DNA of 64,000 nt from an uncultured Burkholderiales bacterium (GCA_903822825.1 CAIJQQ010000040.1:17627-81626); one strand, 5' to 3'; counted from the stretch's first letter, positions 32,116 through 43,527 are shown. A program made the numbers and translations. Notes: generated by a model from the sequence alone, not told the origin.

Positions 32116-32697
32116 TCAGGCGAAGTTGGCTTCGGCGAAAGACCAGTTCACCAGCTTGTCGAGGAAAGTCTCAACGAACTTGGGGCGCATGTTGCGGTAG
32201 TCGATGTAGTAGGCGTGTTCCCACACGTCCACCGTCAGCAGGGCTTTGTCGGCGGTGGTCAAAGGGGTGCCAGCTGCGCCCATGTTGACGATGTCGACCG
32301 AGCCATCGGCTTTCTTGACCAGCCATGTCCAGCCGGAGCCGAAGTTGCCCACGGCGCTCTTGACGAAGGCTTCTTTGAAAGCGGCGTAGCTGCCGAATTT
32401 GGCGTTGATGGCTGTGGCCAAGGCGCCTGTGGGTTCACCACCGCCATTGGGCTTCATGCAGTTCCAGAAGAAGGTGTGGTTCCAGATCTGGGCCGAGTTG
32501 TTGTATACACCGCCGCTGGATTTTTTGATGATCTCTTCGAGGGACATGCCCTCGAATTCGGTGCCTTTTTGCAGGTTGTTCAGGTTCACGACGTAAGCGT
32601 TGTGGTGCTTGCCGTGGTGGAATTCCAGAGTTTCTTGGCTGTAGTGAGGGGCCAGTGCGTCGATCGCGTAAGGCAGTGCGGGCAGGGTGTGTTCCAT
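32116..32697 (-). CDS. sodB: Superoxide dismutase [Fe]
   Basis: [53 protein letters not shown]. Confidence 0.96.
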   Translation of the reverse strand: MEHTLPALPYAIDALAPHYSQETLEFHHGKHHNAYVVNLNNLQKGTEFEGMSLEEIIKKSSGGVYNNSAQIWNHTFFWNCMKPNGGGEPTGALATAINAKFGSYAAFKEAFVKSAVGNFGSGWTWLVKKADGSVDIVNMGAAGTPLTTADKALLTVDVWEHAYYIDYRNMRPKFVETFLDKLVNWSFAEANFA

Positions 32698-32797
32698 GGT
32701 GTCCTCTGATGATGGCGTTGAAAAACTTAACCAATGCATTTTAGGGGAGCGCAATGCCCCTTGCGGTTTACGGGGTCACTGAGGCTGTATCGGGGCA

Positions 32798-32871
32798 TTC
32801 GGTCAGGGCGGGGCCGGGGCTCCTCATACTGGGGTACCAGAAATCGTCGCCCCGGCCCCGCCCTGACCGAA
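32798..32871. repeat. 23-bp perfect inverted repeat with 28-nt spacer
   Basis: ttcggtcagggcggggccggggc (32798-32820) / gccccggccccgccctgaccgaa (32849-32871). Confidence 0.9.
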
Positions 32872-32883
32872 CGCTGTGGTAAC

Positions 32884-34254
32884 TCAGTCTTTGACCGTCA
32901 ACGGCACCACGCCGTCAGACAGGGTCGCCTGAACGCTTTGCCCGGGTTGGAACTGCGCCGACAGCGTCAGTGCCTGGCCCATGTCGTCGCTCAGCCAGGC
33001 GTAGCCGCGCTCCAGCACGCGGTGCGGGTCCACCGACGACAGGCGCAGCGCCAAGCGCTCCAGCCGCTCGCTGCGCTGCCGTGTTTGCTGTTCGCGGCTG
33101 AAGTCCAAACGGTCTTGCTGGCGCTCGAGCCGGTGGCGGCTGCTCGTCACTTGGTTTTGAGCAACCGCTTGAAGGCGGTGCGCCAGCCGAGCCAGCCACT
33201 GCTGGTGCTGGCCCAGCAAGGCTTGCGGGCGGCTCAGGCGGGCAGCCACGGCGCTCAGGCGCTGGGTCTGACGCTCTTGCTGGCGGGCCAAACCCACACT
33301 CAAACGCGAGGCCAGGCTGTCCAACTGCTGGGCTTGGCGGTCTTGTTGGCGCAGCAGGCCACGGGCCAGGCGGTGCTCAAGCACCGTCAAGGCCTGCAGG
33401 CCCACACCGCGGTCTGTGGCGGCCATTTCGGCGGCTGCGGTGGGGGTCGGAGCGCGCACATCGGCCACAAAGTCGGCGATGGTGAAGTCGGTCTCGTGCC
33501 CCACGCCGCTGATGACAGGCACCGGGCTGGAAGCGATGACGCGGGCGAGTTGCTCGTCGTTGAAGGCCCAAAGGTCCTCCATCGAGCCGCCGCCGCGCAC
33601 CAACAAGATCACGTCCACCGGGGGGCAAAGGGGGTTGTCCTCGGCCGTGAGGGCATACATCTGCTGCAGGGCCTGCACCAGAGTGGGTACGGCGCCCGCG
33701 CCCTGCACCAGCGCGGGGGACATGACAACCGGAATGTGCGGCACGCGCCGCTGCAAGGCAGTCACCACATCGTGCCAGGCGGCCGCGCCCAGCGACGTGA
33801 CCACGCCAATGGCGCGGGGCTGCGCAGGCAGCTGGCGTTTGTGGGCGGGGTCAAAAAGGCCTTCGCCTTCGAGCTTGGCTTTGAGGCGCAAAAACTGCTC
33901 GAACAAGGCGCCCTGCCCGGCCCGCTCCATCGACTCAACGATCAGTTGCAAATCGCCCCGGGCTTCGTACACGCCCAAGCGGCCACGCACTTCAACCAGT
34001 TCACCATCACGCGGCGAAAAATCCATCAGGCTGGCGGCACGGCGGAACATGGCGCAGCGAATCTGGCCCGAGTCATCTTTGAGCGAGAAATAACAATGCC
34101 CGCTGGCCGCGCGCGAAAAGCCCGAAACCTCGCCCCGCACTGTGACAGGGTTGAAACGTCCGTCCAGCGTATCAGCCACGGCGCGGCACAGCGCCGAGAC
34201 CGTCCAAGCGCGTGGCTTCAAATCGGAATCGGGAGCCATCAAGCCTGATTCCAT
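32884..34254 (-). CDS. xseA: Exodeoxyribonuclease VII large subunit
   Basis: WTVSALCRAVADTLDGRFNPVTVRGEVSGFSRAASGHCYFSLKD; DVILLVRGGGSMEDLWAFND. Confidence 0.95.
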   Translation of the reverse strand: MESGLMAPDSDLKPRAWTVSALCRAVADTLDGRFNPVTVRGEVSGFSRAASGHCYFSLKDDSGQIRCAMFRRAASLMDFSPRDGELVEVRGRLGVYEARGDLQLIVESMERAGQGALFEQFLRLKAKLEGEGLFDPAHKRQLPAQPRAIGVVTSLGAAAWHDVVTALQRRVPHIPVVMSPALVQGAGAVPTLVQALQQMYALTAEDNPLCPPVDVILLVRGGGSMEDLWAFNDEQLARVIASSPVPVISGVGHETDFTIADFVADVRAPTPTAAAEMAATDRGVGLQALTVLEHRLARGLLRQQDRQAQQLDSLASRLSVGLARQQERQTQRLSAVAARLSRPQALLGQHQQWLARLAHRLQAVAQNQVTSSRHRLERQQDRLDFSREQQTRQRSERLERLALRLSSVDPHRVLERGYAWLSDDMGQALTLSAQFQPGQSVQATLSDGVVPLTVKD

Positions 34255-34612
34255 GGGTGTTTCACGGCCATTTGGCCTGTCAAAGCGCGTATTCTCAAAC
34301 CAAGTACTCCACAGAAGCTGGTACACGGGTTGCATGTTTCCCAATGCCAGAACAGGCTTTCGGGTCAACCCCTAAGCCCTTGATTTCAATAGATTTTTTC
34401 AAATTAGGAATCTCATTTCAACGGAAATTTTGAAAACCAAGGAATTGAAAAAATTGAAAAACACAAAGTTCTTCACAAAGTTATCCACATCTTGAGCGGC
34501 TCATCAAGCCCCACCGTGTGCCATGCGAGCGGTGGGGGGATAATGCACTCCCATCTGGGGCGACAAGTCATCATACCCAGCGCAGCTTCCATCCCACCTC
34601 TCGACACCACCC

Positions 34613-35644
34613 ATGCCCCGTCCCCTTCACCAATGGCTGCCCGAGCAATGGCTGGGCCGAGGGCTGGCCGCGCAATGCTTGCGCCCTTTGGCCTGGATCT
34701 ATGGTGCCTTGTTGTGGGCCAGGCGGCTGGCTTACGGCCAAGGCTGGCTGAGCTCGCACCGGGTGCAAGCCACCGTGATCGTGGTCGGCAACGTGGTGGC
34801 GGGCGGCGCGGGCAAGACACCGACCACCATCGCCTTGGTGCACCACCTGCTGCAACGCGGCTGGAAGGTGGGCGTGGTCTCTCGCGGCCACGGCCGGCAG
34901 ACCAGAAACACGCGCCCAGTGCTGGCACAGAGCACCCCGGCCCAGGTGGGCGACGAGCCGCTGCTGATCGCACAAGCCACGGGCGTTCCGGTCTGGGTAG
35001 GCGCTTTGCGCGCTGAAGCGGCGCAACAGTTGCTGCTGGCCCACCCCAGCACGCAAATCGTTGTTTGCGACGACGGCCTGCAACACCTGGCGCTGGCGCG
35101 CGACATCGAAATTTGCGTCATGGACGAACGCGGCGTGGGCAACGGCTGGCTGCAGCCGGCCGGGCCGCTGCGCGAACCTTGGCCGCGCAGCGTGGATTTG
35201 CTGCTGCACACCGGGCCGCCTGCACTGAAGGTTGGAGCACACGGTGACTTCAAGGCACAACGCCAGCTGGCCGCTTGGGCCGTGAGGGCCAACGGCGATC
35301 GGGTGGGCCTGTCCAGCCTGCAAGGCCAAGAGGTGGACGCCTTGGCCGGACTGGCCCGACCCGAAGCCTTTTTTGACATGCTGCGCGACGCGGGCCTGCA
35401 GTTGGCCCGAACCCACGCCCTGCCCGACCACGCAGACTTTGTCGACTGGCCCACCACCGCTTTGGAGCGCCCCCTGCTGTGCACCGAAAAGGACGCGGCC
35501 AAGCTTTGGCAGCGCCAGCCTCAGGCACTGGCCGTACCGCTGCAACTGAACATTGAGACGGGCTTTTGGGCAGCGCTCGACGCCTTGCTGGCCGAGCGCG
35601 CAGGCAGCCCGGTATCATCGGCACATGGACAACAAACTGCTTGA
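34613..35644 (+). CDS. lpxK: Tetraacyldisaccharide 4'-kinase
   Basis: [41 protein letters not shown]. Confidence 0.95.
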   Translation: MPRPLHQWLPEQWLGRGLAAQCLRPLAWIYGALLWARRLAYGQGWLSSHRVQATVIVVGNVVAGGAGKTPTTIALVHHLLQRGWKVGVVSRGHGRQTRNTRPVLAQSTPAQVGDEPLLIAQATGVPVWVGALRAEAAQQLLLAHPSTQIVVCDDGLQHLALARDIEICVMDERGVGNGWLQPAGPLREPWPRSVDLLLHTGPPALKVGAHGDFKAQRQLAAWAVRANGDRVGLSSLQGQEVDALAGLARPEAFFDMLRDAGLQLARTHALPDHADFVDWPTTALERPLLCTEKDAAKLWQRQPQALAVPLQLNIETGFWAALDALLAERAGSPVSSAHGQQTA

Positions 35645-35831
35645 ATTGCTGGTCTGCCCGGTGACCAAAGGGCCACTCGACTTTGACCGCGAACGCCAGG
35701 AACTGCTCTCTCGCAGCGCCCGCTTGGCCTACCCTGTGCACAACGGCATCCCGATCCTGCTGGAAAACGAAGCCCGCACCCTGAGCGACGAAGAAATCGA
35801 GAAGCTCGCGGCTCTGCGCCCGGCCATTTAA
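35625..35831 (+). CDS. Trm112 family protein (YcaR-like)
   Basis: [51 protein letters not shown]. Confidence 0.93.
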   Translation: MDNKLLELLVCPVTKGPLDFDRERQELLSRSARLAYPVHNGIPILLENEARTLSDEEIEKLAALRPAI

Positions 35832-35838
35832 AAGAGGC

Positions 35839-36603
35839 TTGGTCTTGGACTTCACCGTCATCATCCCGGCGCGCATGGCTTCGAGCCGATTGCCCGACAA
35901 GCCGCTCGCCGACATTGCCGGTCTGCCCATGGTGGTGCGCGTGGCGCAGCGCGCTGCGCAGTCCCAGGCCCGCAAGGTGGTGGTGGCCGCAGACGATGAG
36001 CGCATCGTGGCGGCCTGTCAGGCCCACGGCGTGGGGGCCATCCTCACGCGCCAGGACCATGTGAGCGGCAGCGACCGACTGGCCGAGGCCTGCCAGTTGC
36101 TGGGGCTGGATGCCGATGCGCTGGTGGTCAATGTGCAAGGCGACGAGCCGCTGATCCCGCCTGAACTGATCAACGACGTGGCCCGTGTGCTGGCCGAGCG
36201 CCCCGAAGCCAGCATGGGAACTGCTGCGCACGCCATCCGCGACCTGAGTGATTTCACCAACCCCAATGTGGTCAAAGTGGTGATGGATGCCCGTCAAATG
36301 GCGCTGTACTTCAGCCGTGCGCCGATCCCGTGGTGGCGCGACGGCCACACGTCCGAAGGCTTCCAGGCCCTGCCCTCGCCCGCACCACTGCGCCACATTG
36401 GCATCTACAGCTACCGCGCCAGCTTTTTGCAGCAGTTCCCGCAACTGCCGCCTGCGCCCATCGAAACGCTCGAATCACTGGAACAACTGCGCGCCCTGTG
36501 GCACGGCCACCGCATCGCGGTGCACGTGACCGGTGCAGCTCCCGGCCTGGGCGTGGACACCCCTGAAGACCTGGCCCGCGTGCGACGCCTGTTGTCTGCG
36601 TGA
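35839..36603 (+). CDS. kdsB: 3-deoxy-manno-octulosonate cytidylyltransferase
   Basis: [50 protein letters not shown]. Confidence 0.95.
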   Translation: MVLDFTVIIPARMASSRLPDKPLADIAGLPMVVRVAQRAAQSQARKVVVAADDERIVAACQAHGVGAILTRQDHVSGSDRLAEACQLLGLDADALVVNVQGDEPLIPPELINDVARVLAERPEASMGTAAHAIRDLSDFTNPNVVKVVMDARQMALYFSRAPIPWWRDGHTSEGFQALPSPAPLRHIGIYSYRASFLQQFPQLPPAPIETLESLEQLRALWHGHRIAVHVTGAAPGLGVDTPEDLARVRRLLSA

Positions 36604-36697
36604 TTCCCGGATGCTGCATCTGTAACAAGACGTAAGCCAACTCAGAGGCTTGCGTGATATTCTCGAATCCATCGGTCAGGCGCGCCTGACGAAATAA

Positions 36698-37378
<681 letters not shown>

Positions 37379-37400
37379 CCTGTTTCAGCGCGCTCCAAAG

Positions 37401-37430
37401 AAAAAGCCCAGTCGCTGACTGGGCTTTTTT
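37401..37430. terminator. Bidirectional rho-independent-like terminator
   Basis: aaaaagcccagtc-gct-gactgggctttttt between convergent adk and asparaginase genes. Confidence 0.85.
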
Positions 37431-37440
37431 GTCGAGGTTC

Positions 37441-38406
37441 TCAAGCCATCAAATCCAACATCAAACTCACCCGCGCCTTGAACGCATTGAGGCCCAACGG
37501 GGCCAACTGCAACGCAGCAGGCTGACCCACGATCTGGCCTTCGGCGCAGCGGGTCACCAGGCGCACGACCACGCCATGAGCCTGAGCCTCATTCAATGCG
37601 GTCAGCAAGCTTTGGTGCACAGTGCCGTTGCCCGTGCCTGCAAGCACCAGACCCTTCACCCCCGCAGCCACCAAGGCGTGCACCTGCCGAGCATCGGCAC
37701 CCGCGTGGCTGTGCAGCACGTCGACCCAAGGCCAGTCGGCTGGGGCTTGGGCCAGCGCCTGAGGGGCATGGGCATGCGGCTCGGTCGCTTGGCAAGGCCC
37801 TGACCAGCGCACCTGCCCTTGCTCCACCCAGCCTTGGGGGCCCGCCTCGCCCGAGCTGAAGGCGTCGAGCCGGTAGGGGTGGACTTTTTGCACGTCGCGG
37901 GCGCAGTGGATGCGCCCGGCGCACACGGCCAGCACGCCTTGCGCCTGAGGGTGGCGCGCCACCGTCAGGGCGTCGAGCAGGTTTTGCGGGCCGTCGGGTG
38001 CCAGGGCCGTGGCGGGTCGCATGGCACAGGTCAGCACCACCGGCTTGGCTGAGGGCAGCACCTGTTGCAAAAACCACGCGGTTTCTTCGAGCGTGTCGGT
38101 GCCGTGGGTGACGACGATGCCGCCCACATCGGGCTGCGCCAGCCAGTGCTGACAGCGCTGCGCCAGCGCCTGCCAAGTGGCGTGGCCCATGTCCTTGCTG
38201 TCGAGCTGGGCAACTTGTTCAACCTGCAACCTGTCACCGCCCAGTACCTGATCGACGTCCGGCAGGGCTGCCATGAGCTGCGCCACGCCCAGCTGGGCAG
38301 CGGTGTAGCCCGTGTGGTCAGAAGCACTGGCGGCCGTGCCCGCGATGGTGCCGCCTGTGCCCAAAACGACCCAATTTTTGATTTTTTTTGCCTGAACCAC
38401 TTGCAC
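37441..38406 (-). CDS. Asparaginase
   Basis: [13 protein letters not shown] and [16 protein letters not shown] catalytic motifs. Confidence 0.93.
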   Translation of the reverse strand: MQVVQAKKIKNWVVLGTGGTIAGTAASASDHTGYTAAQLGVAQLMAALPDVDQVLGGDRLQVEQVAQLDSKDMGHATWQALAQRCQHWLAQPDVGGIVVTHGTDTLEETAWFLQQVLPSAKPVVLTCAMRPATALAPDGPQNLLDALTVARHPQAQGVLAVCAGRIHCARDVQKVHPYRLDAFSSGEAGPQGWVEQGQVRWSGPCQATEPHAHAPQALAQAPADWPWVDVLHSHAGADARQVHALVAAGVKGLVLAGTGNGTVHQSLLTALNEAQAHGVVVRLVTRCAEGQIVGQPAALQLAPLGLNAFKARVSLMLDLMA

Positions 38407-38417
38407 AATCCAAAAAG

Positions 38418-38462
38418 CTGGTTAAAAATACAGTTACTGGATAAAAAAACATGTTTATCCAG
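38418..38462. promoter_or_regulatory. Candidate LexA-binding region (two adjacent box-like motifs)
   Basis: CTGGTTAAAAATACAG (38418-38433) and CTGGATAAAAAAACATGTTTATCCAG (38437-38462), immediately upstream of lexA. Confidence 0.65.
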
Positions 38463-38481
38463 CACCCGAGAGGAACCCACC

Positions 38482-39153
38482 ATGTCCGACAGCCCCAAAC
38501 TGACACCGCGCCAGCAAGAGATCCTGGAACTGATCCAGAACACCATTGCCACCACCGGTGCGCCCCCCACGCGTGCGGAAATTTCCAACACGCTGGGCTT
38601 CAAATCGGCCAACGCCGCTGAAGAGCACCTCAAGGCGCTGGCCCGCAAAGGCGTGATCGAACTGGTCAGCGGCACCTCTCGCGGCATCCGCCTCAAAGGC
38701 AGCTCGCGCAGCGCACTGCGCAACACCTCCGACCTGTTCAGCCTCGCCTTGCCGGGTCTGGCCCAGCTGAGCCTGCCCTTGATCGGTCGCGTGGCTGCCG
38801 GTTCACCCATTCTCGCGCAGGAACACGTCGACCGGACGTACCACGTCGAAAGCAGCCTGTTCAGCGAGCAACCCGATTATTTGCTGCGCGTGCGCGGCAT
38901 GTCGATGCGTGACGCTGGCATCATGGACGGCGACCTGCTGGCCGTCAAAGCCACCAAGGAAGTGCGCAACGGCCAGATCGTGGTGGCCCGCCTGGGCGAA
39001 GAAGTCACCGTCAAGCGCCTGCGCAAGACCGCCAACCTGATCGAGCTGCTGCCCGAAAACCCCGATTACCAGACCATCGTGGTCAACCCCGAAGAGCCTT
39101 TCGACATCGAAGGCCTGGCCGTGGGCCTGATCCGCAACACGCTCCTGATGTAA
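38482..39153 (+). CDS. lexA: LexA repressor
   Basis: [75 protein letters not shown]. Confidence 0.97.
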   Translation: MSDSPKLTPRQQEILELIQNTIATTGAPPTRAEISNTLGFKSANAAEEHLKALARKGVIELVSGTSRGIRLKGSSRSALRNTSDLFSLALPGLAQLSLPLIGRVAAGSPILAQEHVDRTYHVESSLFSEQPDYLLRVRGMSMRDAGIMDGDLLAVKATKEVRNGQIVVARLGEEVTVKRLRKTANLIELLPENPDYQTIVVNPEEPFDIEGLAVGLIRNTLLM

Positions 39154-39275
39154 ACACCCAGCCGCTGGCACCAGGTGGCGGGCGCTGCACCCCTCTTGGG
39201 TCAGCCCTGATGCTCAGCGGCTTTTTCTGTCAATCCTGCCTGTGTCCAACCTCCTGATTTTCTGAAAGGTTTCAC

Positions 39276-39617
39276 ATGGGAATCGCTCTGCTCACCTTCT
39301 CCAGCCTCTTCAAAGGCCTGTCTTCTTTCCAACGCGCTGCGGCCCCGGCACTGCGCCAAGCCAATCGCATCAACGTTTTAAGCAATGGCAAACCCGCCCG
39401 CGCCAGCAGCCCCTTTCACCGCGCTGCCAGCGCATCGGCACTGGCCGTGCGCCCCACACGCCCGGCCGTGAGCACGCCCTTGCGCGTGGTCCGTTTGTCT
39501 GAGGGCGGCGAACGCCCAGGCTCGGCTGGCCGCATGGTGATCTCTGGCCGCATGGCCGATGTCTGCGCTGAACTGGACCGACTGGCCGAGCGCGAAGCGG
39601 CTGCGCTCGGTCACTGA
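39276..39617 (+). CDS. Hypothetical protein
   Basis: 113-aa ORF between lexA and a dehydrogenase gene; no family recognised. Confidence 0.45.
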   Translation: MGIALLTFSSLFKGLSSFQRAAAPALRQANRINVLSNGKPARASSPFHRAASASALAVRPTRPAVSTPLRVVRLSEGGERPGSAGRMVISGRMADVCAELDRLAEREAAALGH

Positions 39618-39718
39618 CCTGCCCGGCCGGGCCAGCGATGGAAGCGGGGCCTGCGCAGCCCCTGCCAACAACACCCCACCCAGCGGAGGCAGGGTCTGCG
39701 TCAAGGCACAATGCAGGG

Positions 39719-40726
39719 ATGAACATTGTGATCCTTGACGACTACCAGGACGTGGTGCGAAAGCTCGACTGCGCAGCCAAGCTCGAAGCCTTTCCGGCCA
39801 AGGTCTACACGAACACGATCAAGGGCTTGGGCCAACTGTCCGTGCGGCTCAAGGATGCCGACATCCTCGTGTTGATCCGAGAGCGGACATCGCTCAACCG
39901 CGCACTTCTTGAAAAACTGCCACGACTCAAACTCATCGCCCAGACGGGCCGCGTCGGCAGCCACGTTGACCTGGCCGCTTGCACGGAACGCGGCATTGCC
40001 GTGGCCGAAGGCGTGGGCTCATCCACCGCCCCGGCCGAGCTGACCTGGGCGCTGATCATGGCCGCTGCTCGCCGTCTGCCCCAATACATTGGCAACCTCA
40101 AGCATGGCGTTTGGCAACAGTCGGGCCTCAAAGCCGGATCGATGCCGACCAATTTTGCGATGGGCGTGGTGCTGCGCGGCAAGACGCTGGGCATTTGGGG
40201 CTACGGCAAGATTGGCCAGCTGGTGGCCGGGTATGGCAAGGCCTTTGGCATGCAGGTGGTGATCTGGGGGAGCGACGAGTCGCGCGTGCGCGCTGCGCGA
40301 GACGGGTTTGAGGCTGCCACCAGCCGCGAAGCGTTTTTTGAGCAATGCGATGTGCTGTCGGTGCACCTGCGCCTGAACGAAGCCACCCAAGGCATCGTCA
40401 AGGCAGACGATCTTTGCCGCATGAAGCCTACAGCGCTGTTCGTGAACACCTCACGCGCCGAGCTGGTGGAGCCCAACGCTTTGATTGGCGCACTCAACCG
40501 AGGCCGACCAGGGCTGGCCGCCATCGACGTTTACGAGTCCGAGCCGATTTTGCAGGGGACAGCCTTGCTGCGCCTGGAAAACTGCATCTGCACACCACAC
40601 ATCGGCTACGTTGAAAAAGACAGCTACGAGTTGTACTTTGGCTCAGCCTTTGACAATGTGGTGAACTTCATCAAGGGCACCCCCACCAACATCGTCAACC
40701 CCGGCGCGCTGCAGGTTCGACGCTGA
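39719..40726 (+). CDS. D-2-hydroxyacid dehydrogenase family protein
   Basis: MNIVILDDYQDVVRKLDC; GKTLGIWGYGKIGQLVAGYGKAFGMQVVIWG. Confidence 0.92.
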   Translation: MNIVILDDYQDVVRKLDCAAKLEAFPAKVYTNTIKGLGQLSVRLKDADILVLIRERTSLNRALLEKLPRLKLIAQTGRVGSHVDLAACTERGIAVAEGVGSSTAPAELTWALIMAAARRLPQYIGNLKHGVWQQSGLKAGSMPTNFAMGVVLRGKTLGIWGYGKIGQLVAGYGKAFGMQVVIWGSDESRVRAARDGFEAATSREAFFEQCDVLSVHLRLNEATQGIVKADDLCRMKPTALFVNTSRAELVEPNALIGALNRGRPGLAAIDVYESEPILQGTALLRLENCICTPHIGYVEKDSYELYFGSAFDNVVNFIKGTPTNIVNPGALQVRR

Positions 40727-41919
40727 TGCAAACCGCGCAGGCGACCGATCCGCTTCGCCTGCCCCGGGTGTTGTGGCCCATGATGTTTGGCAACGCCGTC
40801 ATCGGCATGGGCGTGATGGTGGTGGCCGGCCTGCTCAACGACATCCACGCCGCACTCGAAGTGTCCATCACCACGGCGGGCCAGCTGATTTCGGTTTCGG
40901 CCTTTGTGGTGTGTTTGGGTGCCCCAGTGATTGCCGCATCGGTGGGCCGCTGGGACCGACGTGTCCTGCTGGTCGGCAGCATGGTCTGGTACGCCGTCTT
41001 TCACGCGCTGGCCGCGCTGGCACCTGGTTTTTACAGCCTGCTGGGATGGCGTGTGCTGGCCATGATGGCGGCTGCAGCTTACACCCCCCAAGCTGCCGCC
41101 TGCATCGGCATGCTGGTGCCACCTGCGCAGCGTGGGCGTGCCATCACTTTTGTGTTTTTGGGCTGGTCGATTGCGTCTGTGTTGGGTTCTCCGTTGGGAG
41201 CCTGGATCGGTGGCACCTTTGGTTGGCGCTGGTCCATGGGGCTGCTGTCCTTGCTGTCGTTGGTCTCGGCCGCATGGCTGGCCGCGCGCTTGCCGCGTGG
41301 TTTGGTGCCGCCCGCCTTGTCCGCCGCAGCTTGGCGTCAAACCTTGTCTTCACCCGCACTCATGCTGACGCTCAGCATCACGGTCATGTCGGCCGCAGGG
41401 CAGTTTGTGTTGTTCAGCTACATGGCACCCTATGTGGTGCAGCGTTTTGACACCACGCCCACGCAGTTCAGTTTGATGTTGTTGGCTTATGGGGGCTGCG
41501 GCTTCGTGGGCAACGCCTTGCTGTCGCGGCGCATCGACCACATCGGTGCCGAGCGAGCCGTGGGCATGGCCCTCAGCTCGATGGCGCTGGGCATGGCGCT
41601 GGTCAGCCAGACGCACACCTTCGGCTGGATGGTGGCGGCCATGCTGCCCTGGGGACTGGGTGTTTTTGCATCCAATTCGGCGCAGCAAGCGCGGCTGGTA
41701 GGCATCGCACCCACCCTGGCGTCTGCGTCGGTGGCGCTCAACACCTCGGCCATGTACTTGGGCCAAGCTATTGGCGCCACCTTGGGCGGCTGGCTGATCC
41801 TGCATCAGGGTTTGTCTGTTTTGCCGGGTATAGGCAGTCTGGGCCTCGTGATGGCGTTGGCGATGAGCCTGTGGGCTTCGCACATGGCAGGCAAACACCC
41901 GGTCAAAACGCTGCACTGA
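40726..41919 (+). CDS. MFS transporter
   Basis: 12-TM-like hydrophobic pattern; ATG overlaps the upstream stop. Confidence 0.88.
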   Translation: MQTAQATDPLRLPRVLWPMMFGNAVIGMGVMVVAGLLNDIHAALEVSITTAGQLISVSAFVVCLGAPVIAASVGRWDRRVLLVGSMVWYAVFHALAALAPGFYSLLGWRVLAMMAAAAYTPQAAACIGMLVPPAQRGRAITFVFLGWSIASVLGSPLGAWIGGTFGWRWSMGLLSLLSLVSAAWLAARLPRGLVPPALSAAAWRQTLSSPALMLTLSITVMSAAGQFVLFSYMAPYVVQRFDTTPTQFSLMLLAYGGCGFVGNALLSRRIDHIGAERAVGMALSSMALGMALVSQTHTFGWMVAAMLPWGLGVFASNSAQQARLVGIAPTLASASVALNTSAMYLGQAIGATLGGWLILHQGLSVLPGIGSLGLVMALAMSLWASHMAGKHPVKTLH

Positions 41920-42006
41920 GCACGCCCGCAAACAGGCCATAATCCAAAGGTTACCAACAAGCTACGTTGGATTTTTCTCTGCTTACGTCTTCTTTTCTTC
42001 TTGAAC

Positions 42007-43527
42007 ATGACACTTGCATTCACCAAAGTCGCCGTGATCGGCGCCGGGGCCATGGGCCGTGGCATTGCGCAGATTGCGACCCAAGCGGGCAGCCAAGTCT
42101 GGCTCTACGACGCCCAGCCCGAAGCCACCAGCAAAGCCCGAGATGCGGTATGCCAGCAGTGGGACAAGCTGCTGGAAAAAGGCCGCTTGACGGCCGAGAC
42201 CGTGGCAGGCCACAAATCCCGCCTTCACGAAGCCTCCAGCCTGCAAGACCTGGCCGAATGCGAGCTCGTGGTCGAGGCCATTGTTGAAAAAATCGAGATC
42301 AAGAAAGCCGTTTTCATCGATCTGGAGAAAGTCTTGGCGCCCACCGCCGTTCTGGTGACCAACACCTCTTCTCTGTCGGTCACGGCCATTGCGGCCGCGC
42401 TTGAGCGCCCAGGGCAGTTTGCGGGCTACCACTTCTTCAACCCCGTACCACTCATGAAAGTGGTCGAGGTCATTGCCGGCCTGAAAACAGACCCGACTGT
42501 ATGCCAGCGCCTGACTGCATATGCCCGCCAGATGGGCCACACGCCCGTCAATGCACAGGACACGCCCGGCTTCATCGTCAACCACGCAGGCCGTGGTTAC
42601 GGCACCGAAGCCCTGCGCATCGTGAGCGAGGGCATTGCCGACTTCGCCACCATCGACCGCATCTTGCGCGACCAGATGGGTTTCAAGCTCGGTCCCTTCG
42701 AGTTGTTCGACCTCACCGCGCTGGACGTCTCGCACCACGTGATGGAGTCGATCTATCACCAGTACTACGAAGAGCCCCGTTACCGACCCAACGTGATCAC
42801 GGCACAGCGCTTGGCCGCTGGCGTGGTAGGCAAGAAGGTGGGCGAAGGCTTCTACAAGTATGTGAACGGCGTGGCACAAGTGCCCGCAGACCCTGAAGTG
42901 CCTGTGGTGGACAACATGCCACCCGTGTGGGTGTCCACCCGCGCCGCGCGCCGTTCTGAGCTGCTGCAACTGCTCAAGGACTTGGGGGCCAAAATCGAGA
43001 CTGGCCAGTCGCCATCGCCTGAGGCCCTCACCATCGTGGCGCCATTGGGCTTTGACATCACCACCGTGGCGGTGGTCGAGCGTCTGGACCCGGCCCGCAC
43101 CGTGGGCATCGACATGCTGATCGACGACACGGCCACCAAGCGCCGCGTGCTGGCCACCAACCCAGCCACCCGCAAGGACATGCGCGATGCAGCGCACGCG
43201 CTGTTCGCACGCGACGGCAAGGCCGTGTCGGTGATCAAGGACAGCGGCGGCTTTGTCACTCAACGCGTGGTGGCTACCATCGTGAACATTGCATCGGACA
43301 TTTGCCAACAACAGATCTGCAGTCCTGACGACCTGGAAACCGCCGTGACATTGGGCCTGGCCTACCCCATGGGCCCACTGGCCATGGGCAACCGTTCAGG
43401 GCCAGACAGCATTCTGGAAGTGCTTTTCAACATGCAGACCGTCTACGGTGACCCGAGGTATCGCCCCAGCCCCTGGTTACGCCGCCGCGGTGCGATCGGC
43501 CTGTCCTTGCTTCACACCGAAGAGTGA
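42007..43527 (+). CDS. 3-hydroxyacyl-CoA dehydrogenase (PaaH-like)
   Basis: VAVIGAGAMGRGIAQIATQAGSQVWLYD; AGYHFFNPVPLMKVVEVI; two C-terminal 3HCDH-like regions. Confidence 0.93.
   Translation: MTLAFTKVAVIGAGAMGRGIAQIATQAGSQVWLYDAQPEATSKARDAVCQQWDKLLEKGRLTAETVAGHKSRLHEASSLQDLAECELVVEAIVEKIEIKKAVFIDLEKVLAPTAVLVTNTSSLSVTAIAAALERPGQFAGYHFFNPVPLMKVVEVIAGLKTDPTVCQRLTAYARQMGHTPVNAQDTPGFIVNHAGRGYGTEALRIVSEGIADFATIDRILRDQMGFKLGPFELFDLTALDVSHHVMESIYHQYYEEPRYRPNVITAQRLAAGVVGKKVGEGFYKYVNGVAQVPADPEVPVVDNMPPVWVSTRAARRSELLQLLKDLGAKIETGQSPSPEALTIVAPLGFDITTVAVVERLDPARTVGIDMLIDDTATKRRVLATNPATRKDMRDAAHALFARDGKAVSVIKDSGGFVTQRVVATIVNIASDICQQQICSPDDLETAVTLGLAYPMGPLAMGNRSGPDSILEVLFNMQTVYGDPRYRPSPWLRRRGAIGLSLLHTEE

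Noticed and set aside
32734-34248. 504-aa plus-strand ORF
   Set aside because: Antisense to xseA and runs through the 23-bp inverted repeat; no family motifs.
34380-34490. Possible chromosomal replication origin
   Set aside because: Only one perfect DnaA box, and no dnaA/dnaN/parAB/gyrB genes nearby; kept only as a low-interest DnaA-site observation.
39160-39227. Terminator after lexA (agccgctg...cagcggctttttc)
   Set aside because: Short stem with a loop of nearly 50 nt; plausible but too weak to list as a feature.
41983-43311. 442-aa minus-strand ORF
   Set aside because: Antisense to the 3-hydroxyacyl-CoA dehydrogenase gene.
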